Below, one piece after another: positions 8,260-16,787 of a stretch of DNA of 64,000 nt. Below the pieces are notes generated by a model, which saw only the letters and a list, made by a program, of their open reading frames with translations, was not told the origin of the DNA and ran no database searches. Within the stretch, counting starts at the first letter, position 1; each line of letters starts with the position of its first letter. This DNA comes from Neiella marina (GTDB taxonomy: Bacteria > Pseudomonadota > Gammaproteobacteria > Enterobacterales > Neiellaceae), in contig NZ_NGNS01000001.1 of NCBI RefSeq assembly GCF_002165625.1, forward strand, positions 1 through 64,000, given 5' to 3'. The position numbers were made by a program, and so were the translations under genes.

Positions 8260-9246
8260 ATGGCAATGCAATCCGTGCTACTGGCCAACGAACATTTGCG
8301 CGTCATGGTATTGCCGTTAGGCGCCCGCATTCACGGCATCCAAGTCAATCGCGGCGAAGGTGACTGGCAACAAACGGTCGTCGGCTATGACAACCTTACT
8401 GATTATCAAGCCGATACCAGCTACCTCGGTTGCACTGCAGGGCGCTATGCCAATCGCATCGCTGGCGCTATGTTCGAGCTTGATGGCCAGAGTTACCAGC
8501 TCGAAGCCAATGAGGGTGCAAACCTACTTCATGGCGGTATCAATGGCTTTCACAATCAACAGTGGCGAATCATTCGGCAACATGACACCGAGCTAACGTT
8601 GGCGTATCACTCGGCCGATGGCGAAGCCGGATTTCCTGGCAATCTAGATGTCTTGCAAACCATTTCATTAGTCGATAGCGAAGTACATATTAAATACTGG
8701 GCTAGTGCTGATAAGCCCACTGTGGTGAACCTAACCAATCATTGCTACTTCAATCTTGCTAAGCACCAAGATACACGCCAACACTGGTTGCAACTGCGAG
8801 CCCAACGATTTGTTGAAGTAGCAGATACTGGCATCCCAACCGGCGCCCTGTTGAAGGTTGACGACACGCCATTCGATTTTTCGACATCGACAGAAATTGC
8901 TAAACAACTCAGCAGTCACCACCCACAGTTAGCTCAATTCGAAGGCTTCGATCATAATTTCGAAATACACAAAAACAAGCATTCAGCGTTGCAGGACGTT
9001 GCAGTGCTCTATGCGCCAGATACCGACTTGTCGCTCGTTGTCGCAACCACTCAACCCGGATTGCAGTTTTACAGCGGTCAGTATCTTAGTGCGCCATTCC
9101 AGGCTCACCAAGGGATCTGCTTGGAAGCACAGCAATTCCCCGACGCTCCCAATCAACCTAACTTCCCAATAACTCGAGTCGACCCGCACTCGCCATACCA
9201 ACATAGCATCGTCTACCGCTTTGCGGTCGGACATGTCATGCTATAA
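8260..9246 (+). CDS. galM: Aldose 1-epimerase (mutarotase)
   Basis: Interconverts alpha and beta anomers of free sugars released by the upstream hydrolase. Family motifs are visible: LGCTAGRYANRIAGA near residue 55, NEGANLLHGG near 86, NLTNHCYFNL with the catalytic His near 157, and CLEAQQFPDAPNQPNFP near 286 containing the catalytic Glu. Length 328 is normal for GalM. There is no signal peptide, so it is cytoplasmic. It begins 18 nt after the GH26 stop with AAGG upstream, and is followed by the oxidoreductase after 30 nt, so it is one operon. Confidence 0.9.
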   Translation: MAMQSVLLANEHLRVMVLPLGARIHGIQVNRGEGDWQQTVVGYDNLTDYQADTSYLGCTAGRYANRIAGAMFELDGQSYQLEANEGANLLHGGINGFHNQQWRIIRQHDTELTLAYHSADGEAGFPGNLDVLQTISLVDSEVHIKYWASADKPTVVNLTNHCYFNLAKHQDTRQHWLQLRAQRFVEVADTGIPTGALLKVDDTPFDFSTSTEIAKQLSSHHPQLAQFEGFDHNFEIHKNKHSALQDVAVLYAPDTDLSLVVATTQPGLQFYSGQYLSAPFQAHQGICLEAQQFPDAPNQPNFPITRVDPHSPYQHSIVYRFAVGHVML

Positions 9247-9276
9247 ATCGATTTCAACGCACAAGGAATTAATCGC

Positions 9277-10254
9277 ATGACCACACCATTTCGCTGGGGC
9301 TTAATCGGCCCGGGCCGCATCGCCCATCGATTCGCCCAAGGATTGCAACATCAAGGCTGTGGTGTGTTGCAGGCTGTCGCTAGTCGCAATGTGCAGCGGG
9401 CAAGCGAATTTGCCGAGCAATATCAAGCGCCTCGCTACTATGACAACTACGCCGAATTACTGGCCGATGATGAAATCGATGGTATTTACATTGCTACGCC
9501 ACATAACTTTCACTTCGATACTGCCAAGGCTTGTTTGGAGGCAGGTAAACCTGTGCTTTGTGAAAAGCCTCTCACGGTCTCTGCAGCCCAGACCGAAACA
9601 CTGATTGAGCTGGCCCAACGTAACAATACTTTCTTGATGGAAGCATTGTGGACACGAATGCTACCTGTCTATCAGCAAGTGAGAAAATGGCTTAATGCCG
9701 AGCTAATCGGAGATGTCCGCTTGGTACAAAGCAATTTTGGCTTTTGCATCGATCGCGATCCAAATGACCGCCTGTTGAATCCAGATTTAGCCGGTGGCGT
9801 GCTCCTCGATATGGGCGTTTATAACTTGTCGATGAGCGACTGGGTGTTTGGTCGTGGGCCGGAAAATGCGCAGGCCACAGGTCTTGTAGGTAACACAGGT
9901 GTCGACGAGCTGATGGCAGTCAACCTCGACTTTGGCGATCAACAATACGGCCAGTTTGTGTGCAATTTCGTCAGCAAAACCGAAAACCACCTGACCATTT
10001 ATGGTAGCAAGGGCCACATCAAAGTTGAGCAGATGTTTTGGGATACCACGCAGGCATCAGTAGTGGTGGGAGAACAACAAGTTGATCATTTCGACCAACC
10101 ATTTGCCGCCAGTGGTTTTGAATATCAAACCATGGAAGCAGAGCGCTGTATTCGTCAGGGATTACTTGAGTCGCCGCAAATACCACATCAAACCACTTTG
10201 CGAACCATGAAAGTCATGGACCAACTCAGACAGCAACTCGGTTTGATCGACTAA
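9277..10254 (+). CDS. Gfo/Idh/MocA-family NAD(P)-dependent oxidoreductase
   Basis: Rossmann-fold sugar dehydrogenase, 325 aa. N-terminal nucleotide motif GLIGPGRIAHRFAQGL, then DGIYIATPHNFH and the catalytic-lysine motif CEKPLT near residue 95. The second part contains GGVLLDMGVYNLS near residue 172. Members of this branch include dihydrodiol/D-xylose 1-dehydrogenases, which would fit a pentose locus, but substrate cannot be decided from sequence. AAGGA lies about 9 nt before the ATG. Last gene of the GH26 operon, so probably under the same LacI-type control. Confidence 0.85.
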   Translation: MTTPFRWGLIGPGRIAHRFAQGLQHQGCGVLQAVASRNVQRASEFAEQYQAPRYYDNYAELLADDEIDGIYIATPHNFHFDTAKACLEAGKPVLCEKPLTVSAAQTETLIELAQRNNTFLMEALWTRMLPVYQQVRKWLNAELIGDVRLVQSNFGFCIDRDPNDRLLNPDLAGGVLLDMGVYNLSMSDWVFGRGPENAQATGLVGNTGVDELMAVNLDFGDQQYGQFVCNFVSKTENHLTIYGSKGHIKVEQMFWDTTQASVVVGEQQVDHFDQPFAASGFEYQTMEAERCIRQGLLESPQIPHQTTLRTMKVMDQLRQQLGLID

Positions 10255-10266
10255 GCTCAGCGACAG

Positions 10267-10298
10267 ACACTTCTGCCGCGTCCTTGCCGCAGAAGTGT
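10267..10298. terminator. Stem-loop between two convergent genes
   Basis: ACACTTCTGC (10267-10276) pairs with GCAGAAGTGT (10289-10298), a perfect 10-bp stem. It sits between the convergent ends of the GH26 operon and the symporter gene. There is no strong T-run on either side, so it is a likely but untypical terminator. Confidence 0.5.
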
Positions 10299-10312
10299 AA
10301 AACTCAGGCCTA

Positions 10313-11656
10313 TTAACTAGCTTGCTCTGCCTCGTGCATTTGCTGATGCACTTCGGTCATGCGTTCATCGGTGAGCTGATAGAAACTCATGACTAAATAC
10401 ATCAACGCACCAACAATCACGCCTGAGCCAGCGAAAACAATCATGATGCCAAATAGTGCATCTTCGGTTTGTGCTTGATTAGCAACATAGCCATAGTATG
10501 ACAGCAGCCAGCCTGTCAGTGCGCCACCTACCGCAAGACCAAGCTTAATCACCAACAGGTGAGCCGAGAACGACATCCCCATGATTTTCTTGCCAGTTTT
10601 CAGCGAACCGTAGTCGGCGGTGTCAGCCACCATAGAAAAGTTAACGGGCACCACAATCATCTGGCAGAAACTCGCGCCGACAAATGCGGCGTAAGCTACC
10701 CAAGCATATTTACCTGGAATCAAAAACAGTGCCGCATGAGTCAGTAAAATCAATACACAGCCAATGCGAAACAACTTGACCTTACACATCCGCTGGCTGA
10801 CGAAGTTCGTTGCCAATGCGCCGACTAAGGCTGCGACCATTCCAGATGTCAGGAAGAAGCTGGTCAAATCCTCACGCTCAAGCACGTAGGTCAAGTAATA
10901 AGGTGCCGCAGCACTGCGCATCGCCGTCAGAATCAATAAGAAAAATGCCGCGCTAACAACCAACATGAATGGGCCATTGCCACGCAGAGACCAAAGATCT
11001 TGTAGCAGGTTGGTTTTACGCTCATTGACCGGTGGCGATACGCGTTCTTTGGTACTGAAGAAACACAACAAGAAGCAGGCCACAGCCAACACCGACAATG
11101 TGCCCATGGCATATTGATAACCAATTTCGCGGTTGCTTTCTGCGCCCCCAAAGAATTCAACCAACGGCATAAATGAAGCAGTGACAATCGCGCCACCAGC
11201 CATCGCCATGGCAAAGCGATAGGATTGGATCGAGGTACGCTCTTTGACGTTTTCAGTTAACACACCACCAAGTGCCGAGTACGGAATGTTGATGGCTGTG
11301 TAAATGGTCATCAACACGGCATAGGTCACATAGGCCCAAACCAGTTTGCCACTATCACCGAGGTCCGGCGTAGTAAATGCCAATACGGCTAACACTGCAT
11401 AAGGAATACAGGTATATAGAAGGTATGGGCGATAGCGTCCCCAGCGGGTGTTGGTTCGGTCGGCGATACCACCCATGATTGGATCGGTCACCGCATCGAA
11501 TAAACGAACCACCAACATCAAAGTACCGACCGCAGCAGCAGAAATACCGAACACGTCGGTATAGAAGATCATCATAAAATTGATGACGACCTGAAAAACA
11601 ATGTTACTGGCGGTATCACCCAAGCCGTAACCGATTTTTTCCTTTAAGCGAATCAT
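10313..11656 (-). CDS. Sugar:cation symporter of the GPH family (MelB/YicJ/XynB type)
   Basis: Twelve-span MFS transporter, 447 aa from the ATG at 11656 (MIRLKEKIGYGLGDTASN); the longer frame from 11710 adds an atypical N-terminus. The opening GYGLGDTASNIVF and the segment FDAVTDPIMGGIADRTNTRWGRYRPY near residues 50-75 are the hallmark of glycoside-pentoside-hexuronide symporters. XynB/YicJ members carry xylosides or xylo-oligomers, so it is the likely importer for products of the GH26 enzyme. It has its own upstream operator (11712-11725), shared in sequence with the GH26 operon and the LacI gene. Confidence 0.9.
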   Translation of the reverse strand: MIRLKEKIGYGLGDTASNIVFQVVINFMMIFYTDVFGISAAAVGTLMLVVRLFDAVTDPIMGGIADRTNTRWGRYRPYLLYTCIPYAVLAVLAFTTPDLGDSGKLVWAYVTYAVLMTIYTAINIPYSALGGVLTENVKERTSIQSYRFAMAMAGGAIVTASFMPLVEFFGGAESNREIGYQYAMGTLSVLAVACFLLCFFSTKERVSPPVNERKTNLLQDLWSLRGNGPFMLVVSAAFFLLILTAMRSAAAPYYLTYVLEREDLTSFFLTSGMVAALVGALATNFVSQRMCKVKLFRIGCVLILLTHAALFLIPGKYAWVAYAAFVGASFCQMIVVPVNFSMVADTADYGSLKTGKKIMGMSFSAHLLVIKLGLAVGGALTGWLLSYYGYVANQAQTEDALFGIMIVFAGSGVIVGALMYLVMSFYQLTDERMTEVHQQMHEAEQAS

Positions 11657-11711
11657 AATGAGCTCACCATCTCCTGCGACTAACACTGAAGCAGGAACAA
11701 GTATTACCAAA

Positions 11712-11725
11712 TGTTAGCGGTAACA
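11712..11725. promoter_or_regulatory. LacI-type operator upstream of the symporter
   Basis: TGTTAGCGGTAACA, dyad with central CG, 56 nt before the symporter start. Together with flanking bases (aTGTTAGCGGTAACAc) it is the best palindrome of the three related sites. It supports joint control of uptake and hydrolysis. Confidence 0.78.
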
Positions 11726-11812
11726 CTAGCTGTAAAACGAAGAGCTGTCACCTGATTCCCAGTAAAACTGAGAGGCTTGTCAGAATTGACTAAGCCGATG
11801 ACAGCTCAATGT

Positions 11813-12877
11813 TTAGCCAACCGAACGTTGACTGATGGCTTCATTTTTAGTTCGAAGTGACTCGCGGCGCACTAACTCAAAGTCAATTACGTGACGATAG
11901 TCCGAACGACGAAGCGTTCGCTCGTTGTTTAGCTTGCCAGAACGAATGAGTTCTATTGCCGCTTCAGCCATTTCAGCAATCGGCTGGCGAATCGTGGTTA
12001 GCGGCGGCCACAGGCTGGATGCCAATTCAACGTCATCAAAACCAACAACCGAGACATCCTCCGGAACACTCAAGCCATGGATGTGGGCGGCGGAAGTCAC
12101 GGCAGCAGCCATATCATCATTACTAGCGAAAATCGCTGTTGGGCGGTTACCTAAGCCGAGCAATTTAGTGGCCGCTTGCAGCCCTGACTTATAGGTGAAG
12201 TAGCCCTGTTCGATATACTCAGGTGGACAATTAATGCGGTTGGAGCGCAATGCATCTAAGAAGCCTTGATAACGCAATCGGCTAGCACCCTGGTTGGGGT
12301 GACCAATGATAAAAGCAATATCCCGGTGGCCCGCTTGAATTAACTCATTGGTCATTTCGTAGGCCGCTTGATAGTCATCCATGCAAACGTATGGCGACGC
12401 TTCCAAATCAACGTCCGGCGCAATTCGAACAAACGGCGTACCGCTTTGCTTCAAGGTATCGAGCACTTCCGGAATGTCGCACAAAGGCGGTAACAGAATG
12501 ACGCCATCAACGCGGGTAGTATTCACAAAATCACGGGTCATTCGGACCTTATCTTGCAAGCCGCCCTGACATTCATCAACCACCATGTGGTAGCCCGAAG
12601 CACGGCAACGCTTAAGTGCTCCCAATAAGAACTGGCTCACATAGCCTTGACTCGGATTGTCGTACAACAAGCCAATAAAGTAGCTTTTCGAGCCAGCCAA
12701 TTGCCGAGCCGAAATGTTCGGTCGGTAGTTCAGCTCTTGGACGGCGTCCATTACCTTGGTCCGCGTCGAATCGCTCACCTTACTGTCGTGATTAAGAACT
12801 CGAGACACTGTCATCTTCGAGACCCCAGCACGCTCTGCAACATGCTGAATAGTAATGTTCTTCTGTTCTGACTTCAT
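11813..12877 (-). CDS. LacI-family transcriptional regulator
   Basis: DNA-binding helix-turn-helix and hinge at the N-terminus (ITIQHVAERAGVSKMTVSRV, then LNYRPNISARQLAG), followed by a periplasmic-binding-like effector domain (GVILLPP, AIFASNDDMAAAV, VSVVGFDDVELAS). The ATG at 12877 (MKSEQKNITI) is chosen, 354 aa, with AAGGA upstream; the longer frame from 12916 would leave almost no leader between the operator and the start. Its own upstream operator suggests autoregulation. The likely effector is a sugar or oligosaccharide made by the GH26 enzyme. Transcription runs toward the symporter, which has its own operator, so the two are separate units on the same strand. Confidence 0.92.
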   Translation of the reverse strand: MKSEQKNITIQHVAERAGVSKMTVSRVLNHDSKVSDSTRTKVMDAVQELNYRPNISARQLAGSKSYFIGLLYDNPSQGYVSQFLLGALKRCRASGYHMVVDECQGGLQDKVRMTRDFVNTTRVDGVILLPPLCDIPEVLDTLKQSGTPFVRIAPDVDLEASPYVCMDDYQAAYEMTNELIQAGHRDIAFIIGHPNQGASRLRYQGFLDALRSNRINCPPEYIEQGYFTYKSGLQAATKLLGLGNRPTAIFASNDDMAAAVTSAAHIHGLSVPEDVSVVGFDDVELASSLWPPLTTIRQPIAEMAEAAIELIRSGKLNNERTLRRSDYRHVIDFELVRRESLRTKNEAISQRSVG

Positions 12878-12921
12878 AACAACCGATGTCCTTTCGAAAT
12901 TGCGATTCCGGATCACAGTAA

Positions 12922-12935
12922 TGTTAAGGGTAACA
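12922..12935. promoter_or_regulatory. LacI-type operator upstream of the lacI-like gene
   Basis: TGTTAAGGGTAACA, 45 nt before the regulator start. Outer arms TGTTA/TAACA are perfect; the centre is AGGG rather than nCGn. It differs from the other two sites mainly in the centre, which could give weaker binding for autoregulation. Confidence 0.7.
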
Positions 12936-13271
12936 TTGGCAATCCTGTAAAATCGATTTCATAGCAAGTATGGGGGCTAGAATAACTCGAAACCCGACCG
13001 AATTAACACAACTTTTTAATGGTAAATCGCAATATTTTTACAAATAACCCCTATATTTCGTGCCATTCGAGAGTTTCATCATAATTTTGCATTGAAAAAT
13101 CGAGCAATCGGTGGATCTGAGAAAGCTGTCGTCCTGAGTAATGTGACGGATTTGCTACACTGGCGCAGGATTGATGGCTTATCCATCAATAACCCGAGAA
13201 ACCAACGGGCCGATGTTATTCGCTAACATCAATCAACAACATAAGTAACAGAATGAGGCGATGATCGAAGT
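12936..13271. other. Intergenic region between the LacI regulator and the orphan binding protein
   Basis: About 336 nt with no gene I can support. It must hold the divergent promoters. The left half is AT-rich (12980-13100). A hairpin-like dyad at 13212-13230 is listed separately. A four-codon frame (ATG ATC GAA GTA TGA, 13262-13276) overlaps the ATG of the next gene; it may be chance. Confidence 0.5.
13212..13230. promoter_or_regulatory. Inverted repeat upstream of the orphan binding protein
   Basis: GATGTTA-TTCGC-TAACATC, a perfect 7-bp dyad with a 5-nt centre, 42 nt before the start at 13272. The arms match the LacI-type sites in this locus but the spacing is one base longer, so it could be a variant operator for the same or a related regulator, or an RNA hairpin in the leader. 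Confidence 0.45.
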
Positions 13272-14138
13272 ATGAAGACGTTATCCGCATGGCTGTACAA
13301 AGGACTTGTTGTCACTTTAACCCTTGTTGTCGGTACTGCTTATGCCGCAGATACTATTCGCTATTTGCCGGTGAAGGAGCCAAAAGACAAATACCCGTTT
13401 GAATTGGTTCAATTTGTGCTCTCGAAACTCAACAAGACTTATGAGTACGAGCCTGTTGAATTCAAGCAAATGTCGGTTAACCGGCAAATCACTGAGCTTA
13501 ATTCTGGTCAAATATCGTTCGTTAATTTCGCTACCAACGAAGAAATTGAGTCGCAGCTACGGCCGATTCGCATTCCCATACTGAAAGGGTTACTTGGTCA
13601 CCGGGTGTTTATCATTCGTAACGGCGATCAGCACTTGTTTGCAGACATTGACTCCTTGGCAAAGTTAAAAGGTTTATCCGCCGGCCAAGGGCGATTTTGG
13701 TCTGACACCAATGTGCTTAAAAGTGCCGGGTTGCCGACCGTCGATCCGGTCAAGTATTTCAGTCTGTTTCATATGCTCGAAGGGGGCCGCTTTGATTATT
13801 TCCCAAGAGCAGTCCATGAGCCATTTTCTGAAATTGCATCGCGCCCCGAGCTCAATTTGGTGGTTGAACCTAAATTGATGCTGGTCTACCCATTGCCAAT
13901 GTATATCTTTGTATCGAAAAACAATGAGCAACTTGCCCAGGATATAGAGAAAGGGTTTGAAATGGCTATTGCCGATGGTTCATTTGATCAGTGGTTTTTC
14001 AAGCACCCACTAATCCAAGACGTATTGGGCAAAGTCAATATTACCGAGCGCACCGTATTGCGCATCGACAATCCACATTTACCAGCCGCTACGCCCCTAC
14101 ATCGCAAAGAATTGTGGTTGGATACCGAGACTTTGTAG
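13272..14138 (+). CDS. Orphan periplasmic solute-binding protein (SBP_bac_3-like)
   Basis: Exported protein of 288 aa: signal peptide ending near TAYA|ADTIRYLP, then a two-lobed amino-acid-binding-protein-like fold. Pattern elements of the family are QITELNSGQISFVNF in lobe 1 and an interlobe GQGRFWSDTNVL; the C-terminal helix near residues 220-250 (GFEMAIADGSFDQWF) is typical. No permease or ATPase genes are near, and there is no kinase or cyclase output domain, so it probably acts as a stand-alone receptor or signalling input. Marine Alteromonadales often have many such orphans. It is monocistronic: a strong terminator follows. Confidence 0.75.
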   Translation: MKTLSAWLYKGLVVTLTLVVGTAYAADTIRYLPVKEPKDKYPFELVQFVLSKLNKTYEYEPVEFKQMSVNRQITELNSGQISFVNFATNEEIESQLRPIRIPILKGLLGHRVFIIRNGDQHLFADIDSLAKLKGLSAGQGRFWSDTNVLKSAGLPTVDPVKYFSLFHMLEGGRFDYFPRAVHEPFSEIASRPELNLVVEPKLMLVYPLPMYIFVSKNNEQLAQDIEKGFEMAIADGSFDQWFFKHPLIQDVLGKVNITERTVLRIDNPHLPAATPLHRKELWLDTETL

Positions 14139-14166
14139 CGATAGAAAGAACAACTTCATGCTAGGT

Positions 14167-14192
14167 AAAGCCCTCTTATTAGAGGGCTTTTT
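14167..14192 (+). terminator. Rho-independent terminator after the binding protein
   Basis: AAAGCCCTC, short loop and GAGGGCTTTTT. Strong GC stem followed by a T-run, 29 nt after the stop at 14138. Confidence 0.9.
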
Positions 14193-14230
14193 CAGTGAAA
14201 GAACTATCAGTATCGTTGCAATGTCGACTA

Positions 14231-16426
14231 TCAGGAGAGCCAAAATTCTGAAGTAACATAGCGCCCAGCGCTATTTTGATAGTTTCGGTCGTACACTCGG
14301 TTCGACGAACTTGATGTGAGGGTGAGTTCATTTTTGTAATCAAAGCTGAAGTCATCGGATAAGGAGTAGAGCTGAAACACTTTATCTTCGAAAGAGTCAA
14401 AATGGTTTGAATGAACTTGAATATTTCGATACCAAAGAGTCAAGCCAACAACTTTAGAAGCATCCGACAACCCTCTAAAAGTATTACCTTGCAGCAATAA
14501 ACTGTCGTTGCTGAAGTTATTCGAATTCTGGGCCTCATAGTCATAGATGCTGATAGCGACGCCGCCGGTTATGACGTTGTCTATCAGTTGTGTTACCGCA
14601 TGGCGCTCTTCTAAAGCATTGCTGGAGCGGATATACAAACTGTTGGCAGCGGATAACTGAATATGATTTCCTTCTAAGCGTAAAAGAGAAACATCTTGCC
14701 TTTGCATAACGCTAGAAGAGGAATCTCGCCCGCAGTAAAAGCGATTGTTTCGAACATGAACCTCTGAGGCCTTCAGGTAGTTCCAGTTAAATCCACCCCG
14801 AGAAAGCTCCCCATCGAACCCAAACTCATTGTCCTCAATGACGACAGTTTCAGTCATCGCGGGCGCCACTGGATCACCAACTACATATAAGCCGCCATGA
14901 AATTTGTTACCTGATATGGTTACACCACCACTTCGACTTCTTAAAGTATCGTCTGGATACCAAACGATCGAAGACCCCATAAGTGATGACGAAATAGGAG
15001 ACGAGCTGCTACTTATTTCCATATTGTTCGCAACAACAGTGTTGAGAGATTTGTTTAACTTAATAGACGGATAAATGTCTGGTAAAACCGCGGCTTTGTT
15101 CGCATCAACTTCGTACTCGGAGATGTAGTAGCTTCTTGAAACCTCGAATACGTTGTTGCTAATTTGATTTCCGACCGGCAGTTCACTTGCTCTCTCGAAT
15201 ATATCAACTCCCTTGAAGTTTGGACTATCTGGTCGAGCGAAGCCTAAATCTTCGATTAGATCTTTCAGGTATACATCGGATTGGTGCAAGCCTTCCTGTT
15301 CTTGTATGGCAGCTTGAAAGATATACGGGTAGCTAGGTCCAAACGCTGTGGTCGGCTTCATTCCTGAGATAAAATTATAGCTTGCGGTATTACGGCTTGC
15401 TCCTTTGTCAAACTCCACCGCTGTTCCACTGCAGTTGTAAAAACCACAACTGGTAACGATGTTGTCGGTGTTGGATGGGCCAGCAAATTCTATGGCAGAG
15501 TAACCCGCATTGCGAAACTGACACCTAGAAATAAAGCAGCCTTTGTTAGCGACATCCTGCTCCCTGTTTTCGCCAAACAAAGAATTTACATAACGCTCGA
15601 GTGAGGCTGAATCCAACCAGCTACAGCGCTGACTACTCTCGTGATATGGGAATACAGGCTTACCCAACTGCTCACAACTATCTACATCTATATCATACTC
15701 AGTGTTGGTCCATAACACGCTAAACGGCGCTTCAAATCTTATGCAGAAAGGGTTTTGGCTACCATCTCTTCGAGCAGCATCAAAGTCACAGTTTTCAATA
15801 GTATGATTGACGTTACCAAAAACATCTCCAATCAACAGTTGTATTCCCAACAAACTACCTTCGAAACTACAGTTAGAAATTTTGCACCTTTGTGATTCTC
15901 TCAAAACAATCGCGTTATCAAAGTCGACGAATGAAATGCCTTCAATATGAATATCATAGCTTGCACCCAATACAGAACGATTGGATTCGACACATTGACT
16001 GGATAACGAGGGACATTGTTCAATCATATCTGCGCGTGTTTCAAAACGAGTCATCAACAGTCTGTACTGCGCACCTTTAGGCTGCTCGCAGACAAGGATC
16101 GACTTTCCTTTCCCTGCTCCACGAAGCTTAAAAGTAGGGGGTAACCTGAATGGGTATTGACCCCGAGAATTGTTTTCTATTTCTCCAATAGTGAGCGTTG
16201 CATCAGGCAGTTCAATAATTGGACGGCGTTGAGAAGGGTCAGCCTGCCAGAGTAAATAGGCTTCATCAAAAGCCCGTTGTAAATCCAAAGAATGGTTATT
16301 TGATGTAAGGGTCACTCTGATGATATCCGGATGGTCGGCCACTTCAGACGCCAAAGATGGCATGACACATAGCGTTGATGAAGCTGCAAGCAAGCCAGCA
16401 TTCTTAATAAAATCTCGCCTTTTCAT
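14231..16426 (-). CDS. Tat-exported right-handed beta-helix protein, 731 aa
   Basis: N-terminus MKRRDFIKNAGLLAASSTL is a twin-arginine signal, so it is probably exported folded. The body shows the repeated pattern of parallel beta-helix rungs (ISNCSFEGSLLGIQL, ISRCQFRNAGYSAIEFAG, SCGFYNCSGTAVEFDKG, ISGNKFHGGLYVVG, VHVRNNRFYCG), with N-x-F asparagine ladders as in pectate lyases, polysaccharide lyases and some glycosidases. No catalytic triad could be named, so lyase, hydrolase or adhesin remain open. The coding sequence looks richer in A and T than its neighbours by eye, which may mean later acquisition. It lies between the GH26 locus and xylA. Start chosen at the Tat motif; the RBS is poor (TGGA). 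Confidence 0.75.
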   Translation of the reverse strand: MKRRDFIKNAGLLAASSTLCVMPSLASEVADHPDIIRVTLTSNNHSLDLQRAFDEAYLLWQADPSQRRPIIELPDATLTIGEIENNSRGQYPFRLPPTFKLRGAGKGKSILVCEQPKGAQYRLLMTRFETRADMIEQCPSLSSQCVESNRSVLGASYDIHIEGISFVDFDNAIVLRESQRCKISNCSFEGSLLGIQLLIGDVFGNVNHTIENCDFDAARRDGSQNPFCIRFEAPFSVLWTNTEYDIDVDSCEQLGKPVFPYHESSQRCSWLDSASLERYVNSLFGENREQDVANKGCFISRCQFRNAGYSAIEFAGPSNTDNIVTSCGFYNCSGTAVEFDKGASRNTASYNFISGMKPTTAFGPSYPYIFQAAIQEQEGLHQSDVYLKDLIEDLGFARPDSPNFKGVDIFERASELPVGNQISNNVFEVSRSYYISEYEVDANKAAVLPDIYPSIKLNKSLNTVVANNMEISSSSSPISSSLMGSSIVWYPDDTLRSRSGGVTISGNKFHGGLYVVGDPVAPAMTETVVIEDNEFGFDGELSRGGFNWNYLKASEVHVRNNRFYCGRDSSSSVMQRQDVSLLRLEGNHIQLSAANSLYIRSSNALEERHAVTQLIDNVITGGVAISIYDYEAQNSNNFSNDSLLLQGNTFRGLSDASKVVGLTLWYRNIQVHSNHFDSFEDKVFQLYSLSDDFSFDYKNELTLTSSSSNRVYDRNYQNSAGRYVTSEFWLS

Positions 16427-16618
16427 TTAGTTATAATTCCATTTAAGTATTTCAAAAGAACCTAACGGATGAGCAAAGATTATTCAATCCACGAACTTAG
16501 GTGTACATCTAAAATCTCTAATAAAGTCTGATTGGACGGGATATGAACTTTTATTCAAGACCTCCTGCTACATCCTTGTTTTGGTAACGTCATCGCAACA
16601 TTTAACAGTCTCAAATAG
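16427..16618. other. Intergenic region upstream of the beta-helix gene
   Basis: About 190 nt, AT-rich, with no gene or clear operator that I can support. It should hold the promoter of the beta-helix gene. The xylA terminator follows at 16619. Confidence 0.4.
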
Positions 16619-16648
16619 GAAAAAAAAGGGGACATCAAAGATGTCCCC
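16619..16648 (-). terminator. Rho-independent terminator downstream of xylA
   Basis: On the minus strand GGGGACATC-TTT-GATGTCCCC is a perfect 9-bp hairpin followed by eight T. It lies 140 nt after the xylA stop. Confidence 0.88.
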
Positions 16649-16787
16649 AAACTCATCGCGAAACCTAAGTTTCGTCACACAACACGGCTCAAAAAGGCCT
16701 CTAATGAAATGAGTCGCAGTGGCACAGCAATCATTTACTGAGGCAAATTTGAAACGCTATGCCGAAGCACAGCGTTGATTCTTCACC

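Noticed and set aside
13262-13276. Four-codon frame overlapping the start of the orphan binding protein (possible leader peptide)
   Set aside because: Too short to support, and no regulatory codon run is present.
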